Assembly (NCBI RefSeq): GCF_014844055.1
Contig: NZ_CP062167.1
Coordinates: forward strand, 2,247,501-2,311,500
Direction of reading: 5' to 3'
Source: Aureimonas sp. OT7
GTDB taxonomy: Bacteria; Pseudomonadota; Alphaproteobacteria; Rhizobiales; Rhizobiaceae
Length of the DNA: 64,000 bases
The position numbers and the translations under genes are program-made. Shown in pieces: positions 43,544 to 52,495 of the stretch. The notes below the pieces were generated by a model. It had not been told where the DNA came from. It worked only from the letters and a program-made list of their open reading frames with translations, and ran no database searches. Within the stretch, counting starts at the first letter, position 1; each line of letters starts with the position of its first letter.

Positions 43544-43969
43544 TTACGGGCGGTCCGGCGTCGTCAGCTTGGTATCGTCCGTATCCACGACGAAGACGGC
43601 AAGGAGCTTGGACGGCTCGACGTCACTGGCGTTGGCGCTGACGCCGTGATGATCGCCCGGCATCTCGACGAAGCTTTCGCCTACGTGGAAAACCTTCTCC
43701 GGTCCGTCGTTGATCCGGCTGCGCACTGCGCCCTCGATCACTGTCGCCGTGATGAAGGCGGAGGCCGCATTGGTGTGAGACGGCGAGGAGCCACCCGGAC
43801 CATACTCCACGAGAACACCGCGCAGGCTCTTGCCCGGAACAGAGGGCAGCGGATGGTCAAAGATAGTCGTGACGCGTGCCTCACCAGTCGCGACATCCGC
43901 CGCCATGGCCGGAACGGCAGAGGTGACGGAGACGCAAAGGAGGGCTCTCAGTAGGACGGATCTGAACAT
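43544..43969 (-). CDS. Secreted cupin-domain protein
   Basis: 141 residues with a signal peptide (MFRSVLLRALLCVSVTSAVPAMAAD). The cupin core reads VLVEYGPGGSSPSHTNAASAFITATVIEGAV (motif 1, with His in SPSH) and HVGESFVEMPGDHHGVSANAS (motif 2). It is probably exported and may bind a metal; the enzyme activity, if any, is unknown. It lies between the epimerase and sigma genes of the ECF41 locus on the same strand. Confidence 0.85.
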   Translation of the reverse strand: MFRSVLLRALLCVSVTSAVPAMAADVATGEARVTTIFDHPLPSVPGKSLRGVLVEYGPGGSSPSHTNAASAFITATVIEGAVRSRINDGPEKVFHVGESFVEMPGDHHGVSANASDVEPSKLLAVFVVDTDDTKLTTPDRP

Positions 43970-44011
43970 GGAGAAGGGCTTTCTTCGTGGATGGGGAAAG
44001 GGAAGCTGAGT

Positions 44012-44761
44012 TCAAGCGGCGGTGAGCCAGTTCTTGAACCGCGTCCGCCCGAGCCTCGCCGCTCCCGCATGCTCGGGAACAAGTGACCCCACCTCGAGCG
44101 CGGTGCCGAAGTAGCGCGCCGCCCTGTCGGCTAGTACCTGCCGATTGTCGCCATTGGCGGCGAGGCCGCTAGCCACAAAGTCACGGAACGGTAGGCGGTC
44201 GGGCCCGGCGATCTCGATCGTCGCATTGCGCGGCGGAGCAAGCGCGGCATCGGCGAGTGCTGCGGCGACATCGACGGCAGCAATGGGCTGGAAGTCGGCA
44301 TCAGGAACGATAATGCGACCGCCATCGACGGAGGCTTCAGCGATGGTGGCGACGAATTCGAAGAATTGGGTCGCGCGCACAATGGTGAAGGGGATGCCAG
44401 AGTCCCTGATGAGCCGTTCCTGGACGACCTTGGCCCGGAAGTACCCGTTCCCCTCGAGGCGGTCAGTTCCGACGATGGACAGGACGACGTGATGCCTCAC
44501 GCCCGCCCCGAGCTCGGCGGCGAGGAGGTTGCGACCCGAGCGCTCGAAGAACTCGAGCACCGCGGCATCCTCGAAGGAGGGCGAGTTCGACACGTCGACA
44601 ACGACGTCGGCTCCGTGGAGGACGTCCGTGAGGCCTTCGCCCGTCAACGCGTTCACCCCGGTGCTCGGCGAAGCCGCGATGGCCTCGTGCCCCTGCCGCG
44701 CAAGTTCGGTTGTCAGGTGGCGCCCGATGAGTCCGCTTCCGCCTATCACCACAATCTTCAT
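44012..44761 (-). CDS. NmrA-like NAD(P)-binding epimerase family protein
   Basis: 249 residues. It begins with a dinucleotide motif IVVIGGSGLIGRHL and has the atypical-SDR pattern of NmrA-like proteins (DVVVDVSNSPSFED, HHVVLSIVGTDRLE, YFRAKVVQERLI, TIVRATQFFEF). In ECF41 loci such genes are the epimerase targets. A matching ECF41 promoter stands 72 bases before the ATG. Confidence 0.9.
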   Translation of the reverse strand: MKIVVIGGSGLIGRHLTTELARQGHEAIAASPSTGVNALTGEGLTDVLHGADVVVDVSNSPSFEDAAVLEFFERSGRNLLAAELGAGVRHHVVLSIVGTDRLEGNGYFRAKVVQERLIRDSGIPFTIVRATQFFEFVATIAEASVDGGRIIVPDADFQPIAAVDVAAALADAALAPPRNATIEIAGPDRLPFRDFVASGLAANGDNRQVLADRAARYFGTALEVGSLVPEHAGAARLGRTRFKNWLTAA

Positions 44762-44832
44762 GGGTTTCCGTCTCCTTGCTCGAGAACGGACCGGGCGGCT
44801 CCATGCCGCGCCCTCCTGTCCGTCGAACAGAG

Positions 44833-44860
44833 GACGAGGCGGGCGGGGCCGGATGTGACA
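44833..44860 (-). promoter_or_regulatory. Predicted ECF41 promoter
   Basis: On the minus strand, TGTCACA (44860-44854), a 17-base spacer and CGTC (44836-44833) match the published ECF41 consensus as I remember it (TGTCACA, then CGTC). The flanking GGCATGTCACATCCGG is shared with the copy at 45475. It points to the NmrA-like gene. Confidence 0.75.
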
Positions 44861-44971
44861 TGCCTTGGAAAAAATTAGCGACGTGAAGCGCCGAACTGCG
44901 GTCGAGGATGGATTGGCATCTACAGAAGAAGGACGGCGCTGGCGCCGCCCTGGCAGGTAAGACGGATTTGA

Positions 44972-45427
44972 CTAGGCTTTTGCCTGGACCGGGAGGCGGA
45001 ACGGCGCTCCGAGACGGTTGAACGCGTTCATCGCCGCAATGGTTATCGTCAGGTCAACGAGGTCCTTGGGAGCGAAGGCAGCGCTTGCGGCTGCGTAGGC
45101 CTCGTCGGAGGCGTGCGTCTCGCTGACCAGCGTAACCTCCTCCGCCCAGGCGAGAGCGGCGCGGTACTGGTCGGAGAACAGGTGGGGCACCTCGGCCCAG
45201 ACCGGAACCAGGACCACCTTCTCGAGCGGCATCGTCTTCAGCAGGTCCCGTGTGTGCAGGTCGATGCAGTGCGCGCAGCCGTTGATCTGCGACACGTGCA
45301 GGAAGATGAGATGGATCAGCTCATTTGGCAGATCGGTGCTAGTCGTGATGTAGTGGTGGATGCCATAAAGCGCCTTCGCACCCTGCGGTGCCACTTCGTT
45401 CCACACCAGCCGCTTGTTCTCGCTCAT
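44972..45427 (-). CDS. AhpD-like carboxymuconolactone decarboxylase family protein
   Basis: 151 residues. The AhpD-type active site is INGCAHCIDLHTRDL (Cys51, Cys54, His58), preceded by HLIFLHVSQ; this redox pair reduces peroxides or aldehydes in relatives. ATG 45427 fits the family start. It is the first of five same-strand genes of the ECF41 locus, with its own matching promoter. Confidence 0.92.
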   Translation of the reverse strand: MSENKRLVWNEVAPQGAKALYGIHHYITTSTDLPNELIHLIFLHVSQINGCAHCIDLHTRDLLKTMPLEKVVLVPVWAEVPHLFSDQYRAALAWAEEVTLVSETHASDEAYAAASAAFAPKDLVDLTITIAAMNAFNRLGAPFRLPVQAKA

Positions 45428-45474
45428 ATTTCGTCCTTGTGCTCGTAACGCCGGGAAGTGACGTTTGAAGGCAG

Positions 45475-45501
45475 GACGAACAGAGCGATCCGGATGTGAC
45501 A
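45475..45501 (-). promoter_or_regulatory. Predicted ECF41 promoter
   Basis: On the minus strand, TGTCACA (45501-45495), a 16-base spacer and CGTC (45478-45475), 48 bases before the AhpD-like gene. Ten bases on either side of TGTCACA repeat those at 44854. Confidence 0.78.
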
Positions 45502-45642
45502 TGCCAGCAGCATTTTCACTCAAATCAGCTCGTATTTGACCCGAACGCATCTACGTTCGCTTCCGATCAAGTTGGGTAGGTCGATGGCCGACTAATGTGG
45601 GTCGTAAACGGGCATTGGTAACTTTGCCTGATCAGAAGGCTC

Positions 45643-45700
45643 TCGACGGCAGCTTTCTGCCGTGCACCTCCTGGAAGCGGACAGTCCGCATTCGACCCTT
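45643..45700. repeat. Dispersed intergenic repeat, copy 5
   Basis: Reads cgacggcagctttctgcc, then gaagcggacagtccgcattcgacc. The second block is the one shared by copies 1 and 3. Confidence 0.5.
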
Positions 45701-45759
45701 TCGCTGCCAGTGATCGACAGCGTTTCTCTACCGGCCAATCAAGGCCGAGGAGAACTCAC

Positions 45760-46392
45760 ATGGGCCATTCTCAATACGATGACGCTATCCGCGAACGTGC
45801 AGCTTGGAATGCAGGCAAGACGGTCGGCACCAAACGTCCGTTCACTCAGAAGCAAATCTGGGCAATTCGCTTTTTCCTCGATCGCGAAAGACGCGTTCGC
45901 GACAGAGCGCTGTTCGATCTAGCAATCGACAGCAAGCTCCCCGGCTGTGACCTGGTCAAGATCAGGATCCGCGATGTCGTCGCTGGGCCAGAGATTCGTA
46001 CTCGCGCAATCGTCGTTCAGCAAAAGACGGGAAGGCCGGTCCAGTTCGAGATTACCAGCGACGTCAGAGCCAGCCTTCAAGCTTGGCTTGAACGCCGAAG
46101 AGGTTCCATCGAAGACTATGCGTTCCCTAGCCGCATCGATCACTCCCGCCACATGAGCACTAGGCAGTACGCGCGCCTGGTCGACGAATGGGTGACCGCG
46201 ATTGGTTTGCGTGCGGAGGAATTTGGAACACACTCGCTTCGTCGCACCAAGGCATCGATGATCTACCGGGCGACTGGCAACATACGCGCCATCCAAATCT
46301 TGCTCGGTCACTCCAAGATTGAGAACACTGTTCGATATCTGGGCGTTGACGTGGAGGACGCGCTGCTCTTGGCCGAACGGACCGAGATATGA
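45760..46392 (+). CDS. Tyrosine recombinase/integrase, probably impaired
   Basis: 210 residues, the short alphaproteobacterial integrase type. Present catalytic residues are Lys89 (QQKTGRP), His158 and Arg161 (THSLRRTKA), His184 (LLGHSKIE) and Tyr193 (VRYLG). The first arginine, which related proteins carry in SKLRGCDLV, is proline here (SKLPGCDLV, Pro61; codon ccc, one base from cgc). Loss of that Arg normally abolishes cleavage. It reads plus, toward the helicase gene, and the nearest tRNA is 6.6 kb to its right. Confidence 0.85.
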   Translation: MGHSQYDDAIRERAAWNAGKTVGTKRPFTQKQIWAIRFFLDRERRVRDRALFDLAIDSKLPGCDLVKIRIRDVVAGPEIRTRAIVVQQKTGRPVQFEITSDVRASLQAWLERRRGSIEDYAFPSRIDHSRHMSTRQYARLVDEWVTAIGLRAEEFGTHSLRRTKASMIYRATGNIRAIQILLGHSKIENTVRYLGVDVEDALLLAERTEI

Positions 46393-46885
46393 CATTGGGC
46401 GGCCATCCGACAAACGCACGGATGGCCGCTGTTGGCATACGGAACGATGGGCTGCGCTGGCTATGGGGGTGGAAAGCCGTCAGTCGGCTTTCGAGCGAAG
46501 AGCACTATCATTTGACGTTCCCGTCCTCCGTTCGGAACGGGACACGATGAGGATGCCTGCGGTGAGGATTACCGCCTGCCGATCAGTGTGAAGGCGTCGA
46601 GCTTCCTCGGCGTGCGTCGGGGATCGCGCGCGCCCGGTTCCGCGCAACGCTCTCGGCGAACGGAATGTCTGCCTTCGAACGTGAAGTCGAATGCCTTCGG
46701 CCTCGAATCGAGGAAAATTCCCGACCAAGGCGCTACTTCTTGCAACGATTTGACAACCTGACTTCGCGACCAATGCGGCCCCCTGGTACTTATCATGTGA
46801 GGTTTCGTTAGACGCGCCGAAGTCGCGGAAGCATCTCATCATTGCGGCGACTGCGATCATAAGCTTTATTTCGCAACATTCCGAA
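46393..46885. other. 493-base gap, possible small or decayed ORF
   Basis: A 48-codon frame from ATG 46665 to 46811 (+; MSAFEREVECLRPRIEE) is open upstream to 46566 without a start, and reads protein-like on both sides of the ATG. It may be the end of a broken gene. The promoter of the helicase gene should lie after it; I cannot place one with confidence. Confidence 0.3.
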
Positions 46886-49800
46886 ATGGGTGTCGCGATG
46901 TCAGTTATCGAATCAACCTCGTTGTACCAGAGCGATCTACCGATCGAGCAGAAACTCGAACGTGCTCGAACCGAACTGCTCGACCTCTCAGCACGGAATC
47001 GTCTATTGAACGTGCCGCGAATGTCTAAAGCGGCCCGAACGATCGACATCGTCGACGAGCGTTCCGCGGATGTTTACCGCCTGCTCGCGAAGGAAGCGAA
47101 GGCGTTCACGTTCGCCGCCGGGCGTCCGGACCGCCCGGGCGTGGAGGGTACGGAGGAGGAAGAGGGCTTGCCCGTTGTCGAACTCGCGCAGCCGGACGAG
47201 GCGCACGACGAGGTCGACGAGCAAGGCCGCACCAAGCGGCATGTCGACACAAAGCTTCAGACGCGCATGACCCCGAAAGGACTCCAGAGGCGGCTTCTCG
47301 ACCTGTACCATGACGCCAGGACGTTGGAGGAGGAGCAGGGCGTTAACGTCCTCTTCCTCGCGCTCGGCATGCTCCGTTGGGTGGATCCGAACAACAAGGA
47401 GAACCTTCGGCACGCCCCGCTCGTCCTCGTACCCGTGCGGCTCGAGCGCGGCACTGCGGGCGAGCGCTTCCGCCTGCGGGTGCGGCCGGAGGACCAGACG
47501 TCGAACCTGTCGCTCGAGGCCTACCTCGACCGGGTCCACAAACTTCGCCTGCCGACGTTCGAGGGCGGCGACGAGTTCGATCCGGATGCTTACTTCCGCG
47601 AGGTTGCCGAAGCCGTCTCGACGAAGGACGACTGGTCGGTCCTCCCCGACGACATCGTTCTTGGGTTCTTCTCGTTTTCTAAATTCCTGATGTACCGGGA
47701 CCTCGATCCAGAGAACTGGCCCGCGGACGGGCGCATCACCGACCAGTCGACGATCCGGTCGCTGCTGTCCGACGGCTTCGACGCAGGTGAGCCCCTCCTA
47801 TCGGAGGACGAGCGGATCGACCGCCACATCGACCCAGCGGACATGCTGCACATCGTCGACAGCGACGGGTCGCAGACGCTCGCCGTCCACGATGTCCGCC
47901 GTGGCCGCGACCTCGTCATTCAGGGGCCGCCCGGGACGGGCAAGTCCCAGACGATCGCCAACGTGATCGCCTCGGCCGTGGCCGACGGGAAGACCGTCCT
48001 GTTCGTCGCGGAGAAGATGGCCGCGCTTGACGTCGTGAAGCGCCGGCTGGACAACGCCGGGGTCGGCGACGCCTGCCTCGAGCTTCACAGCAACAAGGCG
48101 AACAAGCGGGGTCTCTTGGAGGAACTGCGCCGGACTTGGGAGCTCGGCTCCCCGCGCGGCGAGTTCCCGTCGAGCCTGGCGGGCAAGCTCCGCGAGGCGC
48201 GCGACGTCCTGAACCTCCATGCCGAGCGCATGCACGTGCCGCACGTCGCGTCCGGCCTCACGCCCTACCAAGTGGTCGGGGCGTTGACGAAGCTCAGGCA
48301 GGAAGGACAGCGGCCGGTCGACCTGAACCTCGACGGCGCGACGCTCTGGTCGCCCGATGACCTGTCTGCCCGGCGAAGACTCCTCGTGGAGTTGACGCAG
48401 CGCGTCGACGAGATCGGCTTGCCCGTCCGTCACCCTTGGCACGGTGTTGGCCTCGACCTTGTCCTGCCGACGACCCTCGAACGGCTGCTGCCGCGCATCG
48501 AGGCGCTCCGGTCGGCCGTCGCCGAACTGGAGACCGAATACGCGGAACTAGCTGGGACGCTCGAGCTGGAGCCGAAGCCCGATACGTTCGCGGGGGCAGC
48601 CGCGCTGCGCGATCGCGCGGACATCTTGGCCCGTGCGCCCGACCTATGCCCTGAAGCGCTCGGGGCCGCGGCCTGGGGCGACCGGCGCGGGGCGATCGCC
48701 GATCTCGTGAGGGCGGGCGCTGACTTCCGAAGGCAGGGCGTGTCCTTGGGCGATGCCGTCCATCCCGCGGCGCTAGGCACGTCCATCGAAGGACTGGAAG
48801 CCCAGCTCGCCTGGTTGCCGCGAGACTTTCCGGCGGAGGCGTTCGGCCGGGCCGTCGAGCTCGCCGATCTGCTTCCGCGCTTGCGTGCGGAGGCCAATCG
48901 CCTCGCGTCCGAACTGGGTGTCCCAGGCCCGGTCGACACGCTCGCTGCCATCTCCCGCCTCATCACGACGGGCGAGCGCGTGGCGGCCGCACCCGACGCC
49001 AGTCCCGAGGCGTTCGCCGCCACCGTCTGGGACCAAGGCGTCGAGCAGGCGGGCGATCTGGCGGAGGCCATGGAGACGCTGGAGCATTCGCGCGCGGCGA
49101 TGAGCGATCGGATTCTCGACGTCGCCTGGACGACCGAGGTCGCGGCCGCGCGACAGGCGCTGGCGACGAACACCGGGTTCCTGAAGTCGCTGAACGGGGA
49201 CTACCGCAAGGCAAAGGCGCTGGTCCGCTCCATACTGCGCAATCCCGACATGGCGACGCAGGAGATCATCGAGCTCCTCGACACGCTGATGAAGGGGCAG
49301 GCTGCGGCCAAGCGAGTGCGCGACGACGACGCCTTCGGCCGCTCGGCGTTCGGCGCCGACTGGCGGGGCGAGCGCTCGGCGTCCGCGCCTCTCCTCGCGC
49401 TCGTCGCCTGGATGCGCACGCTGCGCGGTCTTGGCGCCGAGCCACGGCTCATTGCCGGCCGCCTCGCCGAACGGCAGGTCGTCGGCGAGCACGCTGCACT
49501 GGTCCTTCGTCATGTCGACGCCGCCAAGCCTTTGCTCGAAGCGGTGTGGAGGGACCTCGGCTCATCGGCCGGCCCTGCGTTCGACAACGCCGTGTCCGTG
49601 GACCGGGCGTCCCTTGACCTCGTTGAGGCCCGGGCACGCAACCTCGCCTGGGCCGATGGCCTCTGCCGAGAGATCATGCGCTCCGTCCCCGAAGCCCTCG
49701 CCGACCGCCTCGGTCTCGTCGCGCGCGTCGCGGCGTTGCAGGCCGCAGCCCGGTCGCTCGACGAGCGCGCCGACCTCGGGGGCGAGGCGTTCGGCCCCGT

Positions 49801-52495
49801 ATGGCGCGGCAAGGATTCGGACTGGGACGCGCTCGTGGCGGCCGTCGAGTGGATCGGGGCGCACGGCGACCTTCGGCACCTTGCCGCGCGCCTGCCCGAC
49901 CGTGCCGCGGTCGCGGAGCGGGCCGGACGGGCCGTCGCCGCGTCCGACACGGCGCAACGCACGCTCGCGGAGGTCGCCTCGTTCCTAATAGCCGACGCCA
50001 AGAGCCTGTTCGGTGTCGAAGGCCACGGCGACGTGGCGCTCGCGCGTTGCCATGAACGGATGGAGATTTGGCTCGCCAACGCCGAGCAGCTTTCGAAGTG
50101 GGTCTCCTACCGCGATCGGGCGGACCGGGCCCGAACGGACGGCATGTCCGTGTTCGTCGACCACCTTGAGGACGGTCGCCTTTCGACGCCAGAGACGCTT
50201 CCATCGTTCGAGATCGCCTACCACGAGGCGATCCTCGACGAACTGATCCGTGCGAACCCCGAGCTTGGCCGCTTCGACGGCAACCTCCATGGCCGGCGGG
50301 TCCGCGAGTTCGCCAATCTCGACCGCGAGCGCATCAAGGCTGCCAGCCTGGAGGTCGTGCGCGCCCACCATCGGCGCATCCCGCCGCGCGACGGCGGCGT
50401 CGGTCCGGTTGGCATCCTGCGTGGTGAGATGGCGAAACGCAGCCGTCACATGCCGATCCGCCAGCTCATGCAGAGGGCGGCGCCTGCAGTACAGGCGCTG
50501 AAGCCCGTCATGATGATGAGCCCACTCTCGGTTGCCCAGTTCCTGACGCCAGGCAAGCTGTCCTTCGACCTTCTCGTCATGGACGAGGCGTCGCAGATCC
50601 AGCCTGTCGATGCATTGGGCGCGATCGCCCGCGCCGGGCAGGTCGTCGTGGTCGGCGACGAACGCCAGCTCCCGCCGACCAAATTTTTCTCAAAGATGAC
50701 GGGAGGCGCCGAGGACGACGATGACGAGGAGGGTGCGCAGGTCGCCGACATCGAGAGCATCCTCGGGCTGTTCACGGCCCGTGGGCTGCCGCAGCGCATG
50801 CTGCGGTGGCACTACCGCAGTCGTCACCAGTCGCTGATCGCCGTTTCCAACACGCAATTTTACCAGAACAAGCTCTTCATCGTGCCGAGCCCCTATACGG
50901 CCGAAGCCGGGATGGGGCTCCGCTTCCACCACGTGCCCGACGGCGTCTTCGATTCCGGTGGGACATCGGTGAACGCCGTCGAGGCGAGGATTGTCGCCGA
51001 GGCGGTCATAAGGCATGCCAAAACGAACCCCGGGCAATCGCTCGGCGTTGCGTGCTTCTCCGTGTCCCAAAGGCGAGCGATCCAGGACGAGGTCGAACTC
51101 CTCCGCCGCCTGAACCCAGATACCGAGGAGTTCTTCCACGCCCATGCCTCAGAGCCGTTCTTCGTCAAGAACCTCGAGAATGTGCAGGGCGACGAGCGCG
51201 ACGTGATCATGATCTCCGTCGGCTACGCCAAGAACGCCCAAGGGTACATGGCCATGCGGTTCGGCCCACTCGGAGCGCAAGGCGGCGAGCGACGTCTGAA
51301 CGTACTCATCTCCCGCGCCAAGCGGCGCTGCGAGGTCTACGCCTCGATCACCGATGAGGACATTGACCTCGAGCGCGGCAAGGGCGCGGGCATCTTCGCG
51401 TTCAAACTCTTCCTCCACTACGCGAGGACCGGACGGCTCTCGATCGCTCAAGCGAGCGAGCGCAACATGGACAGCGTCTTCGAGGAGCAAATAGCGACCG
51501 CACTTCAGGCGAAGGGTTACCAGGTCCATCCACAGGTCGGCATAGCCGGGTTCTTCGTCGATCTTGCCGTATCCGATCCGGAGTGGCCCGGACGCTACCT
51601 CATCGGCATCGAGTGCGACGGCGCATCCTACCACGCGTCGAGGTCTGCCCGGGACCGGGACCGTTTGCGGCAATCGGTTCTCGAGGACCATGGCTGGATC
51701 ATCCATCGGATCTGGAGCACCGACTGGTTCCAGCGGCCGCAGGAACAGCTCGAAAGAACGGTCGCCGCGATCGAGGCCGCGAAGGCCGAATTGGACGAGC
51801 GGATGGAGCGGGGCCTGGCTTCCCACCGCGCGGTGCCGATCGAGATCGTCACGGTAGATCGCGGCGAGGTCACCGAGGTCGGTCTCGGCGACACCGTTCC
51901 CGAGGGTCGCGCGGCCCCTATAGCCTACATCGAGGCCACGCTGACGCGCCCTGGATCATACGAGTTGCACGAGACCCCCGTCGGGACCATGGCAGACCTC
52001 GTGACGCAGGTCGTCCAGGTCGAGTCCCCAGTCCACGTCGACGAGGTCGTCGCCCGCATCCGCGACGCCTTTAAGCTCCAGCGCGCCGGCGCTCGGATCC
52101 AGGCCGCCGTCGAACAGGGCATCGCACGCGCCGTCGCCCACCTCGGGATCGTGCGTCAAGGAGCGTTTCTCGCGTTGGCGGATGCCGAAGCGACCGTCCG
52201 CAACCGGCGCGACGCGCTGTCGCTCGGCTTGCGGAAGCCCGAGTCCTTGCCTCCGGCCGAACTCCAGGTCGGCGTCATGCGCATCGTGACCGACAACTTC
52301 GGGGCGACTGACGACGAGGTCGCGGGAACACTTTCTCGCCAGCTCGGTTTCAAGGCGACCAGCGCACAGCTCCGCTCCGTCATAAACGCCGCTATCAAGG
52401 CTCTGTTGGGGGAGGGGCGGTTGCAACGCCGCGACCAAATGCTCGTAGCGTCGGCTCCGGTCGCACCGGACGATGTGGCTACGGAGGCAGGCTAG
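46886..52495 (+). CDS. DUF4011-helicase-nuclease-DUF3320 protein (candidate defence gene)
   Basis: 1,869 residues. N-terminal DUF4011 (about 12-330, with LLDLSARNRLLNVPR) is followed by a superfamily 1 helicase: Walker A IQGPPGTGKSQTI (about 346), a long divergent insertion rich in repeats (about 480-1170), DEAS (about 1233), GDERQLPPT (about 1257), WHYRSRH (about 1310), VQGDERDVIM (about 1433) and LISRAKRR (about 1474). Then comes a Vsr/PD-(D/E)XK-like nuclease (about 1530-1630, IGIECDGASYH, GWIIHRIWSTDWF) and DUF3320 (about 1680-1870). Such giants, alone in one gene, are linked to phage defence. ATG 46898 is an alternative start. Confidence 0.9.
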   Translation: MGVAMSVIESTSLYQSDLPIEQKLERARTELLDLSARNRLLNVPRMSKAARTIDIVDERSADVYRLLAKEAKAFTFAAGRPDRPGVEGTEEEEGLPVVELAQPDEAHDEVDEQGRTKRHVDTKLQTRMTPKGLQRRLLDLYHDARTLEEEQGVNVLFLALGMLRWVDPNNKENLRHAPLVLVPVRLERGTAGERFRLRVRPEDQTSNLSLEAYLDRVHKLRLPTFEGGDEFDPDAYFREVAEAVSTKDDWSVLPDDIVLGFFSFSKFLMYRDLDPENWPADGRITDQSTIRSLLSDGFDAGEPLLSEDERIDRHIDPADMLHIVDSDGSQTLAVHDVRRGRDLVIQGPPGTGKSQTIANVIASAVADGKTVLFVAEKMAALDVVKRRLDNAGVGDACLELHSNKANKRGLLEELRRTWELGSPRGEFPSSLAGKLREARDVLNLHAERMHVPHVASGLTPYQVVGALTKLRQEGQRPVDLNLDGATLWSPDDLSARRRLLVELTQRVDEIGLPVRHPWHGVGLDLVLPTTLERLLPRIEALRSAVAELETEYAELAGTLELEPKPDTFAGAAALRDRADILARAPDLCPEALGAAAWGDRRGAIADLVRAGADFRRQGVSLGDAVHPAALGTSIEGLEAQLAWLPRDFPAEAFGRAVELADLLPRLRAEANRLASELGVPGPVDTLAAISRLITTGERVAAAPDASPEAFAATVWDQGVEQAGDLAEAMETLEHSRAAMSDRILDVAWTTEVAAARQALATNTGFLKSLNGDYRKAKALVRSILRNPDMATQEIIELLDTLMKGQAAAKRVRDDDAFGRSAFGADWRGERSASAPLLALVAWMRTLRGLGAEPRLIAGRLAERQVVGEHAALVLRHVDAAKPLLEAVWRDLGSSAGPAFDNAVSVDRASLDLVEARARNLAWADGLCREIMRSVPEALADRLGLVARVAALQAAARSLDERADLGGEAFGPVWRGKDSDWDALVAAVEWIGAHGDLRHLAARLPDRAAVAERAGRAVAASDTAQRTLAEVASFLIADAKSLFGVEGHGDVALARCHERMEIWLANAEQLSKWVSYRDRADRARTDGMSVFVDHLEDGRLSTPETLPSFEIAYHEAILDELIRANPELGRFDGNLHGRRVREFANLDRERIKAASLEVVRAHHRRIPPRDGGVGPVGILRGEMAKRSRHMPIRQLMQRAAPAVQALKPVMMMSPLSVAQFLTPGKLSFDLLVMDEASQIQPVDALGAIARAGQVVVVGDERQLPPTKFFSKMTGGAEDDDDEEGAQVADIESILGLFTARGLPQRMLRWHYRSRHQSLIAVSNTQFYQNKLFIVPSPYTAEAGMGLRFHHVPDGVFDSGGTSVNAVEARIVAEAVIRHAKTNPGQSLGVACFSVSQRRAIQDEVELLRRLNPDTEEFFHAHASEPFFVKNLENVQGDERDVIMISVGYAKNAQGYMAMRFGPLGAQGGERRLNVLISRAKRRCEVYASITDEDIDLERGKGAGIFAFKLFLHYARTGRLSIAQASERNMDSVFEEQIATALQAKGYQVHPQVGIAGFFVDLAVSDPEWPGRYLIGIECDGASYHASRSARDRDRLRQSVLEDHGWIIHRIWSTDWFQRPQEQLERTVAAIEAAKAELDERMERGLASHRAVPIEIVTVDRGEVTEVGLGDTVPEGRAAPIAYIEATLTRPGSYELHETPVGTMADLVTQVVQVESPVHVDEVVARIRDAFKLQRAGARIQAAVEQGIARAVAHLGIVRQGAFLALADAEATVRNRRDALSLGLRKPESLPPAELQVGVMRIVTDNFGATDDEVAGTLSRQLGFKATSAQLRSVINAAIKALLGEGRLQRRDQMLVASAPVAPDDVATEAG

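Larger units (their letters stand above)
45428..45759. other. 332-base gap before the recombinase gene
   Basis: Contains the ECF41 promoter at its left end and a repeat copy (45643-45700) in the middle. No further gene is seen. Confidence 0.5.
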
